Below, piece by piece: positions 1 to 8,392 of a stretch of 64,000 bases of DNA (position 1 is its first letter; every line of letters starts with the position of its first letter). The DNA comes from JBCFBK01 sp038562555 (GTDB lineage Bacteria > Bacteroidota > Bacteroidia > Bacteroidales > Prolixibacteraceae). The DNA is taken from NCBI GenBank assembly GCA_038562555.1, contig JBCFBK010000024.1, forward strand, positions 10,795 through 74,794, read 5' to 3'. Made by a program: the position numbers and the translations under genes. Below the pieces are notes generated by a model that did no database searches, was not told where the DNA came from, and saw only the letters and a program-made list of their open reading frames with translations.

Positions 1-1159
1 CCCGCCTGCTGTAAAGATCGCTGAGTTTCAACACAACTGCGTTCAGCGACGGATCCTGGATGCCAACCACTGATGGCATCATGATGTTCTTAATACTGTC
101 GGTGTTTCCCATGTAACTGAGCAGGTTCTGAAAATAATCGAGCTGCATCTGGCTTTGCGAACGCTCTTTCTCAATATCGCTCATTTGTTGCATCACCATT
201 CCGCCTTCGGCCGTAATATCCAGAACCTGATTTTCGGAACGGAACCGGGTTACCGTTGTTTCGGCAGCGCTAAGCGAATCGGACATACCGCTTAATTGCT
301 TGTTGATAAACTCAAGTGTCCGCTTCTGTGTTTCCGTACGAAACTCGAGGTTTTGGTTGATGTATTCATTAACTAAACCATTGAGATAATGAATTTCACG
401 CATGGGTTGTGTTCCCTCAATCGTCAATCTGATCACATCGCTGTTCTTACCCGTTGGCTCGATTTGCTGCTTCTTCAGGTAGGACCTGGTTAGCGCGTTG
501 ACGTTACTAAACCGCAAGCCATATTTATCGCCCGTTTCCGGTATATGACTACCATTTAGGTGGATCGTAAAATGGAAATATTCATTGTGAAAAGACTCGC
601 CAAATTTTCCTTTTTGATCAAACTCAATGGCTGTTTCTTCTCCGTCTACAAACGCGTTCCCATCAGCAGAAAGCGTATACGTACTGTCCTTTTCGACCTC
701 AAGCATGAGTAACAGTCCTTCGAGGTTTGCAGCCTTTTCCTCTTCCTGTAATATAAAAGGATCATTTGGGTACAGCCCGATCAGTCTGAAATATTCTTTT
801 TTATACCACGATACCCGCCAGTTCAGATTTTCAAAAACGCGGTGCGAAAGCGTATACGAGCGCAGCAGTTCCACCTCATTGTCGATCGTAACCGACGACC
901 CCATATTCATCAATGACTTTTCAAATAAGTCTTCCAAATTACCACTCTTGTTATCGTCAGTGATCAGAATACTGGTATTGACCGTGTAAGTCTCCTGTTT
1001 GTAATAACGGGTATAAAGAAACGTAGCCGCAAGCATTATCCCCACGCAAATCGTAAACCAATGCCAGTTTTGTACAAAGAGGAACAGGATCCGCTTGTAA
1101 TCAGTCGCCTCTTCATTTTCAAACTGAAAAGAGGTATTCGGATTAAAATTTTTTTCCAT
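1..1159 (-). CDS. Wzc-type polysaccharide chain-length/tyrosine-kinase protein (partial, copy 1)
   Basis: The gene is cut by the window start; only the first 386 codons are visible. Translation from ATG at 1159 begins MEKNFNPNTSFQFENEEATD and has a membrane segment at about residues 25-45, followed by a long periplasmic Wzz-type region with coiled-coil character. Residue-by-residue patterning closely follows the complete paralogue at 29587-32034, including shared stretches such as GGMVMQQMSDIEKERSQSQM and SVVGIQDPSLNAVVLKLSDL. By family it should control chain length in the inner membrane together with the Wza homologue 57 bp upstream. Whether it carries its own cytoplasmic kinase domain cannot be seen. 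Confidence 0.9.
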   Translation of the reverse strand, partial: MEKNFNPNTSFQFENEEATDYKRILFLFVQNWHWFTICVGIMLAATFLYTRYYKQETYTVNTSILITDDNKSGNLEDLFEKSLMNMGSSVTIDNEVELLRSYTLSHRVFENLNWRVSWYKKEYFRLIGLYPNDPFILQEEEKAANLEGLLLMLEVEKDSTYTLSADGNAFVDGEETAIEFDQKGKFGESFHNEYFHFTIHLNGSHIPETGDKYGLRFSNVNALTRSYLKKQQIEPTGKNSDVIRLTIEGTQPMREIHYLNGLVNEYINQNLEFRTETQKRTLEFINKQLSGMSDSLSAAETTVTRFRSENQVLDITAEGGMVMQQMSDIEKERSQSQMQLDYFQNLLSYMGNTDSIKNIMMPSVVGIQDPSLNAVVLKLSDLYSRR

Positions 1160-1216
1160 ATCAGCGTTAAACGTATAAATTCAAATCTTTCCCCAGGGTG
1201 TTTTTATGCTGTTGCA

Positions 1217-2008
1217 TTACCGGATGATGAGCCCGATTACGGCAAGCATCATGCTAAGCGAGGAGAACACGACCGAAATGGCCGCACTGTTTAATTGAAA
1301 ATTCTTATTCTTATCGGGCTCTACAAAGACATAATCGTTCGGATGCAGGTAAAAAGCCGGTGACCGAAAAACATCCTTCGAGGAAAGGTTGAGCAGATAG
1401 GTCCGCTTTCCGCCTGCCTCGGGCCGCATCACCATCACCCTTTTAATACTGGCATAATCGGTATTCCCGTTAGCCATGGCAAGGGCTTCGAAAATCGTAA
1501 AATCGTTGTTGTAATTGTAATAAACTCCAGGTGATTTAACTTCTCCAAGCACCGTGACTTTATAATTGAGCAGCTTTACCTTGACGGTAGCATCTTTCAG
1601 AAACAGGTTTGCCCGTTCCTGCACAATCTCTTCTATTTTCGCCAGAATATTCCCCTTCACGGGGATACTTCCCAATTGAGGCAAATTGAGCTGGCCATTT
1701 ACATCGACCTCAAAACCATACAGGTAAGCTCCCTGCGGCGTAGTATATTTTTGATAACCGAAGCCTGATGATTGTACCTGCATCCCTTCCTCCGGATTAA
1801 AAAGGGCGTTTACCTCCGGGTTCATCGATTTAATACTGACATACAGGATGTCGCCAGGTTTAATCAGGTATTCAGTTTCAGTCTCGGGAAGGCCCTTCAT
1901 CCATTCTTCCTGCGAGATGTCGCTGAGATAGATCAGGTCTTCACTGCTCCGGCATCCGGGGAAAAGTACGGAAATAAAAAGGGCTAGTATTAAAAAGGTT
2001 TGTTTCAT
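1217..2008 (-). CDS. Wza-type polysaccharide export lipoprotein (copy 1)
   Basis: 263 aa. The N-terminus has a lipoprotein signal peptide with lipobox LFPGC, so it should be acylated and placed in the outer membrane. A Poly_export domain follows (DYLIKPGDILYVSIKSMNPE-like region at about 45-70), then an SLBB-like domain (VTVLGEVKSPGVYY, about 150-165), and a C-terminal hydrophobic helix (SVVFSSLSMMLAVIGLIIR) that in this family would form the outer-membrane alpha-helical pore. It is clearly paralogous to the protein at 32730-33518. It sits 57 bp upstream of a wzc copy and 460 bp downstream of the degenerate kinase gene, so it may have its own leader. Confidence 0.93.
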   Translation of the reverse strand: MKQTFLILALFISVLFPGCRSSEDLIYLSDISQEEWMKGLPETETEYLIKPGDILYVSIKSMNPEVNALFNPEEGMQVQSSGFGYQKYTTPQGAYLYGFEVDVNGQLNLPQLGSIPVKGNILAKIEEIVQERANLFLKDATVKVKLLNYKVTVLGEVKSPGVYYNYNNDFTIFEALAMANGNTDYASIKRVMVMRPEAGGKRTYLLNLSSKDVFRSPAFYLHPNDYVFVEPDKNKNFQLNSAAISVVFSSLSMMLAVIGLIIR

Positions 2009-2468
2009 TTTACTTAGAGTTCATAGGTCGTTTTCGATCAATTACGAGGCGCAACGAAATTCGCCGGATTTTATTGTGTAGCAGGAAAAAAAAAGAGTAC
2101 AAGGAATAGTTTTTTTTCAGAAAATGACTTTGTTTTTTCCATGCCCAAACGATTTTGCTTGCTATTATATTCTGTACTATTTAAGCCAGAATTCCGGGGG
2201 GTTCTCACAGCTACGCTACCTGGCGTGTCACCGGTATCCTTTCTCACGACCGCAAATTAATAATCAGAGAGCGCAAATATCCTATTTTTATACTTAAAAA
2301 AAAATACAAATCTGATTTCATTTTCATTAAAAGCGTGCCCTTATCATGCTGCCCCTTTATTTACAAACGATTACGCGTGCTGCTTATCACTCGAAATGGT
2401 ATTATGTTTATTAAGTATAAATAAAAAGAAGCCTAAAATAATTGGGGATTAAAACTCCTGATTTAAAC
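2009..2468 (-). other. Long intergenic leader between kinase-like gene and wza copy 1
   Basis: 460 bp without a convincing gene. Most of it is AT-rich, with a GC-rich island at about 2185-2265. On the minus strand this island carries the ops/JUMPstart-like element described separately, flanked by two GTGAGAA copies. I found no TAnnTTTG promoter box here in the correct orientation, so transcription probably enters from the upstream gene. Confidence 0.5.
2208..2227 (-). promoter_or_regulatory. ops/JUMPstart-like element (copy A)
   Basis: On the minus strand the site reads CACGCCAGGTAGCGTAGCTG. It matches the element at 3840-3859 at 18 of 20 positions. The core GGTAGCGT is also the core of the enterobacterial ops element (GGCGGTAGnnT), the target of the NusG paralogue RfaH. 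It lies in the 5' leader of wza copy 1, downstream of an UpxY-like NusG paralogue. That this antiterminator recognises it is inference. Confidence 0.5.
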
Positions 2469-3224
2469 TCAGACCAGATCGTTCAGGATGAAGGCGAGGT
2501 TTCTGACGGCGTCGTGCCTCCTAAGATGATGAACAAAGCGGACCTCATTTGTCCGGCTTCGACCTGCCCGCACAACAACCTGGTTCAGAACACAAGCCGG
2601 GGGGGCGAAACGCCGGTCTGGCGCCGCCACGGCGGAAGTATTGTCGAGGATAACACAATCAAACACTTCCTTGCTGCGGCTGATCATCATCCTGAACGGA
2701 TCGCCTCCAAGCAGGCCGCCCGGGTCGTCCACAGCCGGCCCCTCCGGCATCAGCCATAGCCCGCCGGGACCAATTTCCCGGATACAGCTTTCGAAGGGTT
2801 GGCCTTCCAGACATGAGCTTAGGCCCGGCCCGGGAGGTGCTCCGGTTAGCCGTGAAAGAGCCGGACTGCTCAGGTTAGTTCCGGCCAAAAGAACCTTTTT
2901 CCCGCATAAGGCCAGATACCACGCAAAGCTAACCGACACAAACGTTTTTCCCTCCCCCGGCCGTACCGAATGGATGCCGATAACCTTTTGTTCGGGTTTG
3001 CTGAAAAAGAAAAGGAGATTAGTACTGATACGCCGGAAGGCTTCCTCCAACGCGGGACAAAAGGGAGCATCAACCCGGTCAGGCTGCCAGGTGGTATGCG
3101 GCACGGTTCCAAAAACATCGATGCGGCTGTTTTTTTCAATGTCTTTTACCGAGCGGACCAACCTGTTTTCCAATAAAATGCCTTTAAGAGCCTGTCGCTT
3201 CCTGATATTGTCGTTCCAATGCAT
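2469..3224 (-). CDS. Stand-alone BY-kinase-like ATPase, probably degenerate
   Basis: 251 aa, corresponding only to the cytoplasmic ATPase part of a Wzc-type bacterial tyrosine kinase. Walker A (SVRPGEGKT, about 86-94) is intact and matches the Wzc copy at 29587-32034. Walker A' reads VLLAGTNLSS (111-120), where the complete paralogue has VLLVGADMRR: the family Asp and Arg are replaced. Walker B keeps its Asp (VILDN, about 181-185). There is no membrane segment and no C-terminal tyrosine cluster; the protein stops at FILNDLV. It may bind ATP yet be catalytically weak or dead. It lies between the antiterminator and wza, so it could regulate the export kinase or be a relic. Confidence 0.75.
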   Translation of the reverse strand: MHWNDNIRKRQALKGILLENRLVRSVKDIEKNSRIDVFGTVPHTTWQPDRVDAPFCPALEEAFRRISTNLLFFFSKPEQKVIGIHSVRPGEGKTFVSVSFAWYLALCGKKVLLAGTNLSSPALSRLTGAPPGPGLSSCLEGQPFESCIREIGPGGLWLMPEGPAVDDPGGLLGGDPFRMMISRSKEVFDCVILDNTSAVAAPDRRFAPPACVLNQVVVRAGRSRTNEVRFVHHLRRHDAVRNLAFILNDLV

Positions 3225-3292
3225 GTTAACGGCTGGTTGGTTGGTAATATCGCTTAGTTAAGTCTGCCTTAAAAAGCCGGGCTGCTTTGTTC

Positions 3293-3823
3293 CTAAACTT
3301 TCCGGAAATGAAGGGCCTCCTGCGACACGTGGATGCAGCAGCCCAGGCTTCGGAACCGCAATACAAGATGGCTCTTCCCTTTAATCCGCACTACCTCCCC
3401 CTGAACACCTGCCAGCGGGCCGCTCAACACCTCAATCAGATCATCTTTTTCGATGTGTTCAGATGTAACAACCAACGATTCATTCAATACCTTCTCCAGC
3501 ACCATCAGGCTCCTGATTTGGCGATCTGGAATAATAGCGGGCTTCCCGTTGAAACAAACATACCACATCACTCCCGGCGTCATCAGCACATCATAGTACC
3601 GGCGGTGGTCAACACGCACGAATAGATAACACGAGATCAGCGGAAAATCGACCACCCGCGTCCGCGTCGTCCAGACTTTCCTGACCTTTTTTATCGGCAA
3701 ATAAAACTCGATACCCTTCCTCCGGAAATCTTCCGCGGCTTTTTTCTCCGCTCGCGAACGGGTGTAAACAGCATACCAATGCAAGGCTGACGGGCCTTCG
3801 CCGGTATTTAATTGTATGTTCAT
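3293..3823 (-). CDS. UpxY/NusG-like transcription antiterminator
   Basis: 176 aa. Residues 15-105 form a NusG N-terminal domain (HWYAVYTRSRAEKKAA, then YLPIKKVRKVWTTRTRVVDFPLISCYLFVR without the usual spacing changes) and residues about 127-147 a KOW motif (SGPLAGVQGEVVRI). Family knowledge: UpxY proteins of Bacteroides bind RNA polymerase in the leader of their own capsule operon and prevent premature termination. It is the first gene of the leftward locus, behind a leader of about 300 nt holding ops-like sites. No UpxZ-type inhibitor gene follows it. Confidence 0.9.
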   Translation of the reverse strand: MNIQLNTGEGPSALHWYAVYTRSRAEKKAAEDFRRKGIEFYLPIKKVRKVWTTRTRVVDFPLISCYLFVRVDHRRYYDVLMTPGVMWYVCFNGKPAIIPDRQIRSLMVLEKVLNESLVVTSEHIEKDDLIEVLSGPLAGVQGEVVRIKGKSHLVLRFRSLGCCIHVSQEALHFRKV

Positions 3824-3839
3824 GGTGAATTTTATGATA

Positions 3840-3859
3840 CAGCGACGCTACCTGCCGTG
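3840..3859 (-). promoter_or_regulatory. ops/JUMPstart-like element (copy B)
   Basis: The minus strand reads CACGGCAGGTAGCGTCGCTG, 18/20 identical to copy A at 2208-2227, with the GGTAGCGT core. It lies about 17 nt upstream of the antiterminator's own start codon, at the end of its leader. The position suits a pause/recruitment site for autoregulation, which is inference. Confidence 0.5.
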
Positions 3860-4030
3860 CAAAGCAGTTTTTCGAAGTATAATCTCGTTATCGAAATTAT
3901 TTGGAATGCAAATATCATGATTTTTGTCAGCTTTATTGAGGAGAAAAGGCGGTTTCCGTTTTCCGCTTATCAAACGTATGGATTGACTGATCAAACAAAG
4001 AGCATCCCTGCTTTATAGTGCAGGTTATTT

Positions 4031-4050
4031 CACAGCTACGCCTTCTGCCG
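4031..4050 (-). promoter_or_regulatory. Diverged ops-like half-site in the antiterminator leader
   Basis: The minus strand reads CGGCAGAAGGCGTAGCTGTG. It shares GCGTAGCTGTGA with the sequence around copy A and CGGCAG with copy B, but lacks the GGTAGCGT core. It sits about 80 nt downstream of the predicted transcription start. Confidence 0.3.
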
Positions 4051-4126
4051 TCGACCGGCGGGAAAAACCGTTTCGCAAGGAAAAGGATCGAGAGAACAGA
4101 TAAGGTATTCATGTGCAATCTCAGGG

Positions 4127-4157
4127 CAAATCTAACTACTTTTTTTTATCCGTCAAA
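4127..4157 (-). promoter_or_regulatory. Promoter for the antiterminator-led export locus
   Basis: On the minus strand, TTTG at 4157-4154, a 19-bp spacer, and TAGATTTG at 4134-4127 match the Bacteroidota -33/-7 consensus (TTTG, TAnnTTTG). Confidence 0.6.
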
Positions 4158-4354
4158 CACGATCACACTTCCCGTTGTCAAAAAATTAACAGGCAAATAA
4201 CCTGTTTCTTAGATTAATTTCCGACCAAAAATAAAAAACATGCTGTTATCGATACCCGGAGCCGATTTGCTTCATACTGTTTTTCGCGTGCTTCATTGGC
4301 TGCAACGTTAAGTTCGTGTAAAAAAACGGCAGCTTCGTGTTATTTAATTTTTAG

Positions 4355-4388
4355 TTTGCTATTTATTCGCTGTTTTAACTTATTTTTG
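4355..4388 (+). promoter_or_regulatory. Promoter for first WecA/TagO-like gene
   Basis: TTTG at 4355-4358 and TATTTTTG at 4381-4388, 22 bp apart, match the Bacteroidota promoter consensus. The predicted transcript begins about 15 nt before the GTG start at 4411. Confidence 0.6.
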
Positions 4389-4410
4389 CATTGAACAAAA
4401 AACCAAAGCC

Positions 4411-5604
4411 GTGATCGTTTTACTTATCGGAACATTAGTCACAAGTTTTCTGTTAACCTGGATTTCCATTCCTTCGGTGGTCACCATATCGAAAGAGAAA
4501 AAACTCTTCGATGTTCCCGACGACCGGAAACTCAATAAAACCGTGGTTCCCACCATGGGAGGCATTGGCATATTCATTGGGCTTAGCATCACTCCCATTC
4601 TTTTTATGCAGACCGGCGCAAACCCTGAATTACGCTACCTGATGGCGGCGCTGATCCTGATGTTCTTTACCGGTATTAAAGACGATATTATGATTATGCC
4701 GGCGAGAAGAAAGCTGGTGATCCAGTTTCTGGCCGCCCTGATCCTGGTTGTGCTGGGAAATTTCAGGATCACCCACGTGTACGGCATGTTTTCGGCCACT
4801 GTTTTCAACGACTGGCTCAGTGTGCCGCTTTCGGTGCTGCTGATCCTTTTCCTGATCAATGCCATTAACCTGATAGACGGGATCGACGGACTGGCCGCAG
4901 GGCTTGCCCTCCTGGTTGCCACCTTCCTCGGGGTCTGGTTCTACCTGGCCGGGCATCTGAATTATGCCGTTGTTTGCCTCGCCTTAAGCGGCAGCCTCGT
5001 TGCTTACTTACGATACAACCTGTTTGGCGGGAAAAACAAGATCTTTATGGGCGACACGGGTTCGCTCGTCCTGGGTGTATTCCTGGCCGCCATGGTGATC
5101 GCCTTTAATGAATTGAATGCAACAGCGCCGGATTCGCTCCGGTTTTCGAAAGCCCCGCTTATCGCGCTGGCCCTGCTCATCGTTCCGGTTACCGATACCC
5201 TGCGGGTATTCGCCATCCGAATCAAAAATAAGCGTTCGCCGTTTTCGCCCGATATGAATCACCTGCACCACCTGCTCCTTAAACTGAGAATGTCGCATAT
5301 GCAGGCGTCGGCCTTTCTGCTGCTTTACACGGCCACCTTCGTGGCACTGGCCATTTCGCTCAGTCAGACCGGGATAAATCTGACCGCCGCCTTTTTTATT
5401 CTCCTCGCCTTAAGCTTTACCGGGGCAGGGGTTATCTTTGCCCGTGTGCGTCTGCTTGAAACGGCCGCAAAACAGAAGAAGTACGACCTGAAAGTGATCA
5501 GGAACAACCAGCCGGCCGCAAACAGAGCCTCAATCCGCATTTCGATCCATGCCACAACGATGCCCGTACGCGATGAACAGCTTATCCAGGGAACCGGAAA
5601 ATAG
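4411..5604 (+). CDS. WecA/TagO-like undecaprenyl-phosphate sugar-1-phosphate transferase (copy 1)
   Basis: 397 aa polytopic membrane protein of the MraY/WecA (GT4-type polyprenyl transferase) family. Family motifs are in order: DDRKLNKTVVPTMGG (about 37-51), the Mg-binding DD pair (KDDIMI, 91-92), NLIDGIDGLAAG (153-164), FMGDTGS, and the cytoplasmic His motif NHLHHLLLK. It should transfer a HexNAc-1-phosphate to undecaprenyl phosphate, starting a glycan chain at the inner membrane. The start is GTG at 4411; no in-frame ATG occurs before the first membrane helix. The hydrophilic C-tail (about 350-397) differs from copy 2. Its neighbour at 5701 is a paralogue. Confidence 0.9.
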   Translation: MIVLLIGTLVTSFLLTWISIPSVVTISKEKKLFDVPDDRKLNKTVVPTMGGIGIFIGLSITPILFMQTGANPELRYLMAALILMFFTGIKDDIMIMPARRKLVIQFLAALILVVLGNFRITHVYGMFSATVFNDWLSVPLSVLLILFLINAINLIDGIDGLAAGLALLVATFLGVWFYLAGHLNYAVVCLALSGSLVAYLRYNLFGGKNKIFMGDTGSLVLGVFLAAMVIAFNELNATAPDSLRFSKAPLIALALLIVPVTDTLRVFAIRIKNKRSPFSPDMNHLHHLLLKLRMSHMQASAFLLLYTATFVALAISLSQTGINLTAAFFILLALSFTGAGVIFARVRLLETAAKQKKYDLKVIRNNQPAANRASIRISIHATTMPVRDEQLIQGTGK

Positions 5605-5700
5605 CCGGTTTACAGGAAAGAAAATCGTTTAACATTTTTTCACATTCGATGAAGCTTTTTCGTATCTTTACTTTTCGTGCAAAAGTAAAACCCGAAGCGT

Positions 5701-6888
5701 ATGGTGAGTTTATCGTCATTAGCCACCCTGTTAACCAGCTTTGTAATCGCCTGGGCGGTTATTCCCTCCATTATCAGCATCTCCCGCAAAAAGAAATTAC
5801 TGGATCTGCCTAACCGCAGGAAATTAAATAAGGTCGCCGTTCCTACCATGGGCGGTGTTGCTGTTTTTATAGGCCTTACGGTCGGTTCGATCTTATTCCT
5901 GCGCGACCGGTTTATGCCCGAATGGCAGTACTTGTTTACTGCCGTAATGCTTATGCTGTGCATCGGACTGATCGACGACCTGCTGGTGATACGCGCCTGG
6001 AAAAAACTGCTGGTCCAGCTAGGGGCAGCGCTGATCCTTGTGGTGATGGGCGGCTTCGAGGTGACCCGGGCCTATGGGCTGATGGGGATCGATGTGCTGA
6101 ATAACTGGTTCAGCATACCGATTTCGGTATTGCTGATCCTGTTCGTGATTAACGCGGTGAACCTGATCGATGGTATTGACGGGCTCGCAGCCGGATTATC
6201 CCTTCTTGTTTCACTGGCGCTGGGAAGCTGGTTTTACCTGACCGGCAACCTGGGTTATGCCACGATCTGTATGGCGCTTTGCGGCAGCCTCGCTGCGTTC
6301 CTGATGTTTAACCTGTCGCCGGCGCCGAAAAAAATCTTTCTGGGCGATACGGGATCGCTGGTACTGGGTGTTTTCCTGGCGGCGATCGCCATCCGTTTTA
6401 ATGAACTGAACGCCTGGGCAACCAGCCCTTTCCGGTTTGCACAGGCTCCGCTGATCGCCATGGCACTGCTCATTGTACCGGTAACCGACACCCTGCGGGT
6501 CATTGTTGTCAGGATCAGAAAAGGACGATCTCCTTTCTCGCCCGATATGAACCATTTGCACCACCTGCTCATAAAAGGAGGCTGCTCGCACGCCGGCGCT
6601 GCCGGATGGCTGCTGGCCTGGACAATAGCCTTCGTGGCAATTGCCCTTCTGTTTAACTACCTCCGCCTGAATATCAGCTTAGGATTTGTTTTGATGCTGG
6701 CGCTTAGCTTTTCGGCAGCGCAGGGCGTTTTCACCCTGGCCCGCCTGCATCTGAAAAAAAGAATGAAACTCGAACTGCAGAAACTCACCACAGGCCTGAA
6801 TGGCTTTAACGGGCATGAGCATAGCCCACTCGCCGCCGGTAAAAAATATATAAACGGGAACGGGATCAAAGTAAAGATACCGGATTAA
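5701..6888 (+). CDS. WecA/TagO-like undecaprenyl-phosphate sugar-1-phosphate transferase (copy 2)
   Basis: 395 aa, a tandem paralogue of the preceding gene with the same motif order: NRRKLNKVAVPTMGG, the Mg-binding pair in LIDDLLV, NLIDGIDGLAAG, FLGDTGS and NHLHHLLIK. It starts with ATG 96 bp after copy 1; TATCTTTA at 5663-5670 is a plausible own -7 box. Both copies keep the acidic residues known to be essential in the family, so both look active. They may feed different glycans or differ in sugar-nucleotide preference; the sequence does not tell. The C-terminal tails are unrelated. Confidence 0.9.
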   Translation: MVSLSSLATLLTSFVIAWAVIPSIISISRKKKLLDLPNRRKLNKVAVPTMGGVAVFIGLTVGSILFLRDRFMPEWQYLFTAVMLMLCIGLIDDLLVIRAWKKLLVQLGAALILVVMGGFEVTRAYGLMGIDVLNNWFSIPISVLLILFVINAVNLIDGIDGLAAGLSLLVSLALGSWFYLTGNLGYATICMALCGSLAAFLMFNLSPAPKKIFLGDTGSLVLGVFLAAIAIRFNELNAWATSPFRFAQAPLIAMALLIVPVTDTLRVIVVRIRKGRSPFSPDMNHLHHLLIKGGCSHAGAAGWLLAWTIAFVAIALLFNYLRLNISLGFVLMLALSFSAAQGVFTLARLHLKKRMKLELQKLTTGLNGFNGHEHSPLAAGKKYINGNGIKVKIPD

Positions 6889-6896
6889 AAAAGAAA

Positions 6897-6928
6897 AAGC
6901 CCCGGTACAGCGAACTGCACCGGGGCTT
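6897..6928 (-). terminator. Rho-independent terminator of the OmpA-family gene
   Basis: A 14-bp stem with one mismatch (AAGCCCCGGT-CAG paired to CTG-ACCGGGGCTT) around a CGAA/TTCG loop. On the minus strand it is followed by a T-rich run (TTTTTCTTTTTT). It lies between convergent genes and may act on both strands. Confidence 0.85.
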
Positions 6929-6961
6929 GTATAAGAATCTTCCCGTAAAATGGGTGAATAG

Positions 6962-8140
6962 TTATTTAATCTGGAAACTAACCCTTCTGGCCAACTGATA
7001 AGCTTCGGGTGAGTCGGTGTTGATGCTTACATCTTCACCTTTACCCTGTGCATTCAGGCGGCTGGGGTCAACACCTGCCTTGGTCAGCATTTCAGCAACA
7101 GCGTCGGCACGTTTCTGCGACAGTTTGACGTTGTACTCTTCGGTTCCGCGTTCGTCGGCATAACCAAGCAAATCGACATTCACGCCAGGATTGTTGATCA
7201 GGTATGTGCGCAGCACGTTGATCGTGTTAACCGAACCTTTTACCTTCGAACTGTTGAAGTCGAAGTAAATATTGACATAACCGTCGTTGATCAATTTGGC
7301 GATCAGCTCGTTGGGATCGACTTCGGCAGCACCTGTGGGCAGCGTTGACACTTTTTGGTCGAGGTTGTCAACTTTGGTACCCAGCTCGGCAACGCGGTTT
7401 TCGAGTTGTTTGTCGGCGCTTGTATTCTGAGTCAATCCATTCTCTACAGCTGTAACACGGGTGTCGAGTGCATCGTACATCGATTTGTCGCTCAGGTACC
7501 AGTCGGCATGCACGGCGTTTTTGCCTAAAGCAATCGAGAGGCCAATCGTCCCTTTCATAATCAGGGCCATGTTATTAACCTGCGGCCCGCCATTAAACGA
7601 CAGGTTGGGACGGATATTATCCATCGCGGTGACGTCGCCAAACAAGGTTACCCGGGGTGACAATTTAGCCTGACCGGTTAAACCGGCAAGCAGGATACCT
7701 GTGTAATCGTCACCCGCATCGACATCATACTTCATCGTACCGACTCCGGCACCGGCGTGGGCCAGTAAGTTAAAGGTATTGGTCCAGTTTTCAAACTTCA
7801 TGATCCGTCCCATATTGGCCACACCCTGTACATTAAAGGAGTACAGATCGGTGTCGAATGCAGGAGAGTCATCATCTTCCGAGAAACAATCATAGATAAA
7901 GCTTCCCTTAAAACCAAAATACTCGTTGATCATGTAACGTACGCCCAGTTCGGCTCCCCAAAGACCTGGGGTGGGTGAACGATATCCGGGCGAGAAATTA
8001 CGGTAAGGTTTGTTCAAACCGACACCACCCTCGATCGACCATTTGTTATAGGCCGGTTTTTCGCTTTCCTGGGCATAGGCTCCGGTGAGGAAAAGGCCCA
8101 TTAAGGCAATCAACAGAAATTTGTTTTTCATAATCATCAT
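6962..8140 (-). CDS. OmpA-family outer membrane protein
   Basis: 392 aa. A Sec signal peptide (FLLIALMGLFLTGAYAQ) is followed by an N-terminal eight-strand-type barrel region (about 30-210), a short coiled-coil linker (LENRVAELGTKVDNLDQKVS), and a C-terminal OmpA/peptidoglycan-binding domain (about 285-392) with YFDFNSSKVK, GYADERGTEEYN and SQKRADAVAEML. It anchors the outer membrane to peptidoglycan. The start is one of three clustered ATGs (MMIMK); MKNKF at 8131 may be the true one. A strong promoter match precedes it. Confidence 0.95.
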   Translation of the reverse strand: MMIMKNKFLLIALMGLFLTGAYAQESEKPAYNKWSIEGGVGLNKPYRNFSPGYRSPTPGLWGAELGVRYMINEYFGFKGSFIYDCFSEDDDSPAFDTDLYSFNVQGVANMGRIMKFENWTNTFNLLAHAGAGVGTMKYDVDAGDDYTGILLAGLTGQAKLSPRVTLFGDVTAMDNIRPNLSFNGGPQVNNMALIMKGTIGLSIALGKNAVHADWYLSDKSMYDALDTRVTAVENGLTQNTSADKQLENRVAELGTKVDNLDQKVSTLPTGAAEVDPNELIAKLINDGYVNIYFDFNSSKVKGSVNTINVLRTYLINNPGVNVDLLGYADERGTEEYNVKLSQKRADAVAEMLTKAGVDPSRLNAQGKGEDVSINTDSPEAYQLARRVSFQIK

Positions 8141-8195
8141 TTTAATTGTACATAGTATATTAATGCAGGAAATCCATACAAATGTTCTAATTAAC

Positions 8196-8228
8196 CAAAG
8201 ATAATAAATAAATCTTTAGCAATTGCAA
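8196..8228 (-). promoter_or_regulatory. Promoter of the OmpA-family gene
   Basis: On the minus strand, TTG at 8228-8226, a 22-bp spacer, and TATCTTTG at 8203-8196 match the Bacteroidota consensus. The predicted 5' UTR is about 50 nt and AT-rich. Confidence 0.7.
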
Positions 8229-8392
8229 CATAAAAAACCCTATTCTAATTAAAAAGCCGATTTTTTAATCTAACAGCAATTTTTTAAAGAACGAAAATCC
8301 GGATCTTGCTTATCAAAATCCGAACCAAAAATACGACATTTGAATAAATACACGCCATTTTTTGTGAAATAATGTCGGTAACTTCATTTTGT

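Larger units (their letters stand above)
3824..4410. promoter_or_regulatory. Divergent control region: upxY-like leader and wecA-like promoter
   Basis: 587 bp without a convincing gene. Leftward: a TTTG box (4157-4154) and TAGATTTG (4134-4127), 19 bp apart, match the Bacteroidota promoter consensus and predict a start near 4120, giving a leader of about 297 nt. The leader holds an ops-like site next to the start codon, a related half-site at 4031-4050, and a small hairpin (CCTGC/GCAGG, about 4005-4025). Rightward: TTTG (4355-4358) and TATTTTTG (4381-4388), 22 bp apart, just upstream of the GTG start at 4411. Confidence 0.65.

Noticed and set aside
3933..4118. 61-aa leader peptide in the antiterminator leader
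   Set aside because: No regulatory codon run, and composition looks non-coding; kept only as part of the leader.
8332..8375. Terminator after fkp
   Set aside because: CGACATT/AATGTCG arms are short and widely spaced and lack a T-tract in the right place.
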